Shown here piece after piece: positions 15,403 through 19,518 of a DNA stretch of 19,518 bases. The stretch is from an uncultured Collinsella sp. Lineage in GTDB: Bacteria > Actinomycetota > Coriobacteriia > Coriobacteriales > Coriobacteriaceae. How positions within the stretch are numbered: position 1 is the first letter of the stretch; every line of letters begins with the position of its first letter. The translations under genes and the position numbers were made by a program. Where the stretch lies: contig CALJDJ010000036.1 in the NCBI GenBank assembly GCA_938023705.1, positions 1 to 19,518 on the forward strand, read 5' to 3'. The notes beneath the pieces were generated by a model that did not search any database, was not told where the DNA came from, and was given only the letters and a program-made list of their open reading frames with translations.

Positions 15403-15457
15403 GTCGAAAGGGACGCTCTTGCACAAAATCTGCCGGCCCACGCTGGGCCCGTCCTTT

Positions 15458-15475
15458 ACTTTACTGAGATAAAGT
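15458..15475. promoter_or_regulatory. ACTTTA/TAAAGT inverted repeat upstream of the aconitase-family gene
   Basis: ACTTTACTGAGATAAAGT has 6-bp arms around CTGAGA, about 100 nt before the chosen start at 15576. It could be an operator for a dimeric regulator. A GGCCCA/TGGGCC repeat (15435-15449) lies just upstream. Neither has a known match. Confidence 0.35.
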
Positions 15476-15543
15476 GAACGTGCAGATTCGTAACCCACTC
15501 GCAACTGTTCTATGGCACGATATTGAATTAATGTATGCTATGC

Positions 15544-15560
15544 GCCCAAATCTTTTGGGC
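15544..15560 (+). promoter_or_regulatory. Leader hairpin just before the aconitase-family ribosome site
   Basis: GCCCAAA and TTTGGGC form a perfect 7-bp stem with loop TCT, ending 5 nt before the GGGAGA ribosome site of the gene at 15576. It could affect translation or mRNA stability. If the alternative start at 15474 is used, it lies inside the coding region instead. Confidence 0.4.
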
Positions 15561-15575
15561 AGAGTGGGAGACAGT

Positions 15576-17876
15576 ATGGTCAAGCTGTACGAGGACGGCA
15601 TCTACCTGCGCGGCGGCAGCGAGGTTGTGCCTGCGGCCGAGGCTGCCGAGCGCGGTATTACGCAGACACCCGAGGATGCCAAGCGCGGCACCATCGCGTA
15701 TTCGATCCTCCAGGCACACAATACGTCGGGCGACCCCGAGGCACTCAAGATTCGCTTCGACGCCATGGCGAGCCACGACATCACCTTCGTCGGCATCATC
15801 CAGACGGCGCGTGCCTCGGGCATGGAGCAGTTCCCGCTGCCCTACGTGCTTACCAACTGCCATAACTCGCTGTGCGCTGTGGGCGGCACCATCAACGAGG
15901 ACGATCACGTCTTTGGCCTCTCTGCGGCCAAGAAGTACGGCGGCATCTTCGTCCCGCCGCACATCGCGGTCATCCACTCCTTTATGCGCGAGAACTTCGC
16001 CGGTTGTGGCAAGATGATTCTGGGTTCGGACTCGCACACCCGCTACGGCGCCCTGGGCACCATGGCCGTGGGCGAGGGCGGCGGCGAGCTGGCCAAGCAG
16101 CTGCTGCGCGACACCTATGACGTCGCCTATCCCGGTGTCGTTGCCATCTACCTCACGGGCGCCCCGCGTCCCGGCGTCGGCCCGCACGACGTGGCGCTTG
16201 CCATCATCCGCGCCGTCTTTGCCAAGGGCTACGTCAAGAACAAGGTCATGGAGTTTGTGGGCCCCGGTATCGCGAGCATGACGACCGATTACCGCAACGG
16301 CGTCGACGTCATGACCACCGAGACCACCTGCCTGTCGAGCATCTGGGCAACCGACGAGGACACGCACGCGTTTTTGACCATGCACGGCCGCGGCGACGAC
16401 TATCGCGAGCTCAAGCCCGCCGATGTCGCCTACTATGACGGCTGCGTCGAGGTCGACCTGTCGAGCATCAAGCCCATGATCGCCCTGCCGTTCCATCCTT
16501 CCAACGGCTTTGAGATCGACGAGCTCAACGAGAACCTCGAGGACATCCTCCACGAGGTGGAGCTCGAGGCCGCCAAGATCGGCGAGGGCAAGACGCACTT
16601 TAGCCTGCTCGACAAGATCATCGACGGCAAACTGCACGTGCAACAGGGCGTTATCGCCGGCTGCTCGGGTGGCAACTACGACTCCGTGGTGCAGGCTGCC
16701 CGCGTGCTCAAGGGCGCCAATACCGGCTGCGGCGAGTTCTCGCTGTCGGTCTATCCCACAAGCCAGCCCGTGGCGCTCGAACTTACGCGCCGTGGCTATA
16801 TCTACGACCTCATGGAGGCCGGCGCGATTGTGCGCACGGCGTTCTGCGGCCCGTGCTTCGGCGCCGGCGACACGCCTGCCAACAACGGGCTGTCCATCCG
16901 CCACACCACGCGCAACTTCCCCAACCGCGAGGGTTCCAAGCCGGGCAATGGCCAGCTGAGTGCCGTGGCCCTGATGGACGCCCGCTCCATTGCGGCGACC
17001 GCTGCCAACGGCGGCGTGCTCACCCCGGCGACCGATCTGCCCGAGGAGACTTGGGACGAGGCCTGCGAGTACACCTTCGACGACGCTCCCTACAAGAAGC
17101 GCGTATACTGGGGCTTTGGCAAGGCCGAGCCTGCAGATGAGCTGGTCGAGGGTCCCAATATCAAGCCGTGGCCTGCGATGGAGCCGCTCGGCGACGACAT
17201 CCTGCTCAAGGTTTGCTCCAAGATCATGGACCCGGTCACCACAACCGACGAGCTCATTCCCTCGGGCGAGACGAGCTCCTTCCGCTCCAACCCGCTGGGC
17301 CTGGCTGAGTTTACGCTGAGCCGCCGCGACCCGGCCTACGTGGGTCGCTCCAAGGAGGTCGACGCTGTGGAGAAGCGTCGCGTTGCCGGCGAGTCCGCGG
17401 GCGACCTGGCGGCGTTCGATGCCGAGCTTGCCGGTGTGTTTGAGGCGCTGGCCGGCGCGGGTGTCGCGGCCGATGCCAAGGCGACCGAGTTCGGTTCCAT
17501 GATTTACGCCAAGAAGCCTGGCGACGGCAGCGCCCGCGAGCAGGCCGCGAGCTGCCAGCGCGTAATTGGCGGCCTGGCCAACATCGTCCACGAGTACGCC
17601 ACCAAGCGCTATCGCTCCAACGTGATGAACTGGGGCATGGTGCCCTTCCAGATGGAGGCAGAGCCCAACTTTGAGGTGGGCGACTATGTCTTTGTGCCGG
17701 GTATCCGTGCCGCGCTCGATGGCGACCTGAAGAACATCGCCGCCTACGTGGTGCGCGCCGACGGTGCGGTCGAGCAGATTGAGCTCTACATTGCCGATAT
17801 GACGGCGGAGGAGCGTGCCATCGTCAAGGCCGGCTGTCTGATCAACTACAACAAGTTCAAGGCCGCTGCCGAGTAA
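15576..17876 (+). CDS. Aconitase-family hydratase (YbhJ-like)
   Basis: This is an iron-sulfur (de)hydratase of the aconitase superfamily, closest by overall design to the long single-chain YbhJ-type proteins; the substrate is not known. The cluster cysteines are in place: Cys363 (AGCSGGNYD), Cys424 and Cys427 (AFCGPCFGAGD), with spacings of 61 and 3, nearly those of aconitase (63 and 3). Active-site blocks include GSDSHTRYGALGTMAVGEGGGE and the arginine-bearing HTTRNFPNREGSK. The swivelling C-terminal domain spans roughly 560-766. The frame opens at GTG 15474 (800 residues), but ATG 15576 (766 residues, MVKLYEDGIYL) is preferred because GGGAGA lies 5 nt upstream and the preceding 34 codons cover a leader hairpin. 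It is monocistronic, with a terminator at 18018. Aconitase activity proper is possible. Confidence 0.93.
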   Translation: MVKLYEDGIYLRGGSEVVPAAEAAERGITQTPEDAKRGTIAYSILQAHNTSGDPEALKIRFDAMASHDITFVGIIQTARASGMEQFPLPYVLTNCHNSLCAVGGTINEDDHVFGLSAAKKYGGIFVPPHIAVIHSFMRENFAGCGKMILGSDSHTRYGALGTMAVGEGGGELAKQLLRDTYDVAYPGVVAIYLTGAPRPGVGPHDVALAIIRAVFAKGYVKNKVMEFVGPGIASMTTDYRNGVDVMTTETTCLSSIWATDEDTHAFLTMHGRGDDYRELKPADVAYYDGCVEVDLSSIKPMIALPFHPSNGFEIDELNENLEDILHEVELEAAKIGEGKTHFSLLDKIIDGKLHVQQGVIAGCSGGNYDSVVQAARVLKGANTGCGEFSLSVYPTSQPVALELTRRGYIYDLMEAGAIVRTAFCGPCFGAGDTPANNGLSIRHTTRNFPNREGSKPGNGQLSAVALMDARSIAATAANGGVLTPATDLPEETWDEACEYTFDDAPYKKRVYWGFGKAEPADELVEGPNIKPWPAMEPLGDDILLKVCSKIMDPVTTTDELIPSGETSSFRSNPLGLAEFTLSRRDPAYVGRSKEVDAVEKRRVAGESAGDLAAFDAELAGVFEALAGAGVAADAKATEFGSMIYAKKPGDGSAREQAASCQRVIGGLANIVHEYATKRYRSNVMNWGMVPFQMEAEPNFEVGDYVFVPGIRAALDGDLKNIAAYVVRADGAVEQIELYIADMTAEERAIVKAGCLINYNKFKAAAE

Positions 17877-17899
17877 CGTTGCTGTGCGCCCCGGACACA

Positions 17900-17947
17900 C
17901 CTTTCCCTCGTGCTCACGCGCTTCGCGAGGGCCGCGTTCGGGAAAGG
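17900..17947 (+). other. Hairpin downstream of the aconitase-family gene
   Basis: CCTTTCCC (17900-17907) pairs with GGGAAAGG (17940-17947) around a GC-rich loop that can form a CGCG-CTT-CGCG inner stem. It starts 24 nt after the stop and has no T-run. It may protect the 3' end of the transcript ahead of the real terminator at 18018. Confidence 0.45.
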
Positions 17948-18017
17948 GTAAGCCCCGGGCTACATTTCTGCGTTCTCGTTGGGTCTTGAGGGACGCTAAT
18001 AAATAGACTTGCTTGAT

Positions 18018-18048
18018 GCCGCCTCTGTTATCGGGGCGGCTTCTTTTT
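18018..18048 (+). terminator. Rho-independent terminator after the aconitase-family gene
   Basis: An 8-bp stem (18018-18025 with 18033-18040, one T-G wobble) with a 7-nt loop is followed by TTCTTTTT. It lies about 140 nt past the stop at 17876. Confidence 0.85.
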
Positions 18049-18055
18049 GTTGAAA

Positions 18056-18090
18056 ACCACCACAAAGGGGGCAGGCACCTTTGTGGTGGT
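18056..18090. repeat. Perfect 13-bp palindrome, loop orientation 1
   Basis: ACCACCACAAAGG and its complement flank the 9-nt loop GGGCAGGCA. The same stem occurs at 18923 with a loop that is the reverse complement of this one apart from one base. Together they bracket the gene at 18144-18812. It begins 8 nt after the terminator T-run. Confidence 0.8.
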
Positions 18091-18143
18091 GGGGACGAGC
18101 TCGATGCTGTTGTGATCGTTGAGCGGCATGTTAATGGGCGTCC

Positions 18144-18812
18144 CTACAGGATTTCATCCAAGCCGGGAGTCTTGGTTGTTTTGGGGATGCCGAGTTTGGA
18201 TGACGCGAAATCGTCAACATTGTCCTTAATTCCGTCTTTGGTGTAGACAGTGACCATATAGGTGCTGTGTCCGAATTCGCCCTTGTCGCGTGTTGCCCAG
18301 GCATCCCAGTAGGCGGCCCCGTTTCGCCCTTTGATTTTTCCGACACGGCGGAGTTCTGTTCGCTTTAATTTCTGGTTGCTATAGATGGTTCGACCGGCCT
18401 CCTCGGTGAGCCCGCACTGTCCAAGCATCTTGTCGAGGACTTGGTTCATGTGGCGCTCATCGGTGTTTGGTGCGTAGTCGTAGGCGAGGGTGATGGAGTC
18501 GAGTGGCTGGTCGTCGATCAAATAATTCATCGTCTGAGGTTCAAGGCTGAAATAGGGGAAGCATCCATCAATCGTTCCGAGCAGCGGTAACTTTGACCGC
18601 CAAATTCCGGTGGGAATTCCATCTTCGTAGAACACGCCGCGACAGATAAAGGAGAGCGAGGTGGCACGCGAGCCGGCGTCGACCATTCCGCATAAATCGA
18701 AGGGCGAGGCGATGCCAAGGGAAAAGGGCGTGGCGACGATAAGGAAGAGCATCACGATGGGTATGGCGAGAATGGCGATGACGTTGCGACCGGTGGAATG
18801 AGACGGCTTCAT
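18144..18812 (-). CDS. Membrane-anchored protein of unknown function (222 aa)
   Basis: I do not recognise this protein. A single N-terminal hydrophobic helix (about residues 11-36, VIAILAIPIVMLFLIVATPF) suggests a signal anchor, with the remainder outside the cell. No lipobox is evident. The outer part has four cysteines (41, 57, 84, 133) that could form two disulfides, and ends in a Lys/Asp-rich stretch. ATG 18812 follows CGAGGAGC at good spacing; a start at 18830 lacks a site. Codon use and base composition are visibly less GC-biased than in the core genes, suggesting an accessory or acquired gene. It is bracketed by the palindromes at 18056 and 18923 and is divergent from the partial gene at 19047. 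Confidence 0.8.
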   Translation of the reverse strand: MKPSHSTGRNVIAILAIPIVMLFLIVATPFSLGIASPFDLCGMVDAGSRATSLSFICRGVFYEDGIPTGIWRSKLPLLGTIDGCFPYFSLEPQTMNYLIDDQPLDSITLAYDYAPNTDERHMNQVLDKMLGQCGLTEEAGRTIYSNQKLKRTELRRVGKIKGRNGAAYWDAWATRDKGEFGHSTYMVTVYTKDGIKDNVDDFASSKLGIPKTTKTPGLDEIL

Positions 18813-18922
18813 ATGCGCTCCTCGAGACAAAGATCTGTTGAGGATAGGCAGAAATGGATATGTTCAGAGAACAATTCAAGTTTAATCTCATGGCGCGAGA
18901 TGGTCGACCGTTAGCGTCGAAA

Positions 18923-18957
18923 ACCACCACAAAGGTGCCTGTCCCCTTTGTGGTGGT
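18923..18957. repeat. Perfect 13-bp palindrome, loop orientation 2
   Basis: The stem ACCACCACAAAGG and its complement are identical to the copy at 18056, with the loop TGCCTGTCC. The loop is inverted relative to that copy (one base differs), while the GAAAACCACC left flank keeps the same orientation in both. It lies between two divergent unknown genes. Confidence 0.8.
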
Positions 18958-19046
18958 GAGGAGCGCGCGGCTTCTTTTGGTAATAATGCTGGCTGGCGAT
19001 ATCATTAGTGCAGGTAGCGAAGGTTTGCGTTGCGAGGTGCTTTGCT

Positions 19047-19518
19047 GTGAGAAGTCCTGTCCGAATTGGATTGATTGTTTTGGCGCTTGCGATTGCCGTG
19101 GTTGGCGTGGGCACTGTCGGCATAGCGTTTCTACCTGCTGCGGTGACGGAGCCGGTGGTCAAGCCTGTGACTCAATCTGTCGAACTTCTGACCGGCGACG
19201 ACAAGCCCGAGACCATTACCGTTGATTTTGATGAGCAACCGGCTGCGCTGGGCATTAGTAATTATCCACATATTCAGCTTGGGGCTATGCGCTATACCAC
19301 GGATTCTAGTCTGATCGACAGGGCGTCCGAGCTGCTCAAGGGCAAAACCTTTAAGCGCTGGTATGGATATGCGTCCTATCGGGCAAAAGCGAACGACATG
19401 GTTGGCGGATGCCACTCTTCCATCGAGCTGGACACTGCAAACGGCGCAAAGTTATGTGATGTCTCGTACGATCCGGGCTACGAGGGCAATGAGGGGCCGA
19501 GCATCTACATCATGGACG
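19047..19518 (+). CDS. Secreted or membrane-anchored unknown protein (partial, runs off the right edge)
   Basis: Only the first 157 residues are in the window and I do not recognise the protein. After MRSPVR comes one hydrophobic helix (about 7-30, IGLIVLALAIAVVGVGTVGIAFL), followed by a polar outer region with two cysteines (122, 137). This indicates a signal peptide or an anchor. The start is GTG 19047, with GAGGTG 7 nt upstream; no better ATG is in frame. Like the gene at 18144 it has a single N-terminal helix and a less GC-rich composition, but no clear sequence similarity between the two is visible by eye. Confidence 0.7.
   Translation, partial: MRSPVRIGLIVLALAIAVVGVGTVGIAFLPAAVTEPVVKPVTQSVELLTGDDKPETITVDFDEQPAALGISNYPHIQLGAMRYTTDSSLIDRASELLKGKTFKRWYGYASYRAKANDMVGGCHSSIELDTANGAKLCDVSYDPGYEGNEGPSIYIMD

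Noticed and set aside
15528..18065. 845-codon open frame on the minus strand
   Set aside because: It lies antiparallel to the aconitase-family gene and its protein has no recognisable motif. High third-position GC keeps the opposite frame open.

Overview
The window looks like chromosome of a high-GC, Gram-positive anaerobe of the Coriobacteriia, most likely Collinsella or a close relative. The reasons are the base composition, the dnaK-grpE-dnaJ-hspR heat-shock operon, an oxygen-independent NAD pathway run by a NiaR-type repressor, nickel/hydrogenase maturation genes, a small 2[4Fe-4S] ferredoxin, and short GGGAC-containing palindromes between genes. The genus call is inference from gene content, not a database match.

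Layout. Positions 1-2482 (minus) carry a nickel operon: an 82-residue unknown protein, nikR with a His/Cys-rich N-terminal tail, and hypF running off the left edge. Positions 2557-3024 hold trxA and its terminator (minus). Positions 3161-3736 (plus) encode a protein that looks like a degenerate uracil-DNA glycosylase-fold protein. Positions 3801-5800 (minus) encode a LytTR response regulator and a GHKL histidine kinase with a 1-nt overlap. Positions 6009-9960 (plus) are nadA-nadB-nadC-niaR behind a 44-bp inverted repeat that covers the promoter, so NAD synthesis is probably repressed by the operon's last gene product. Positions 10203-10388 (minus) encode a ferredoxin. Positions 10895-15190 (plus) are dnaK, grpE, a zinc-finger-less dnaJ and hspR. 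Positions 15576-17876 (plus) encode an aconitase-family hydratase of the YbhJ type. From about 18050 to the end is a less GC-rich accessory stretch with two unrecognised membrane-anchored proteins and two copies of a perfect 13-bp-stem palindrome.

The most striking feature is a pair of about 113-nt elements just downstream of niaR (9962-10074) and hspR (15222-15334). They share a 75-nt core with no differences. All five substitutions in the left arm of the outer stem are matched by the partner substitution in the right arm. That is direct covariation evidence for a structured RNA or DNA element. In the plus-strand RNA a CU-rich, anti-Shine-Dalgarno-like stretch lies in a predicted single-stranded region. 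I do not recognise the element; its function is open.

No rRNA, tRNA, CRISPR array, transposase gene or phage gene was seen.
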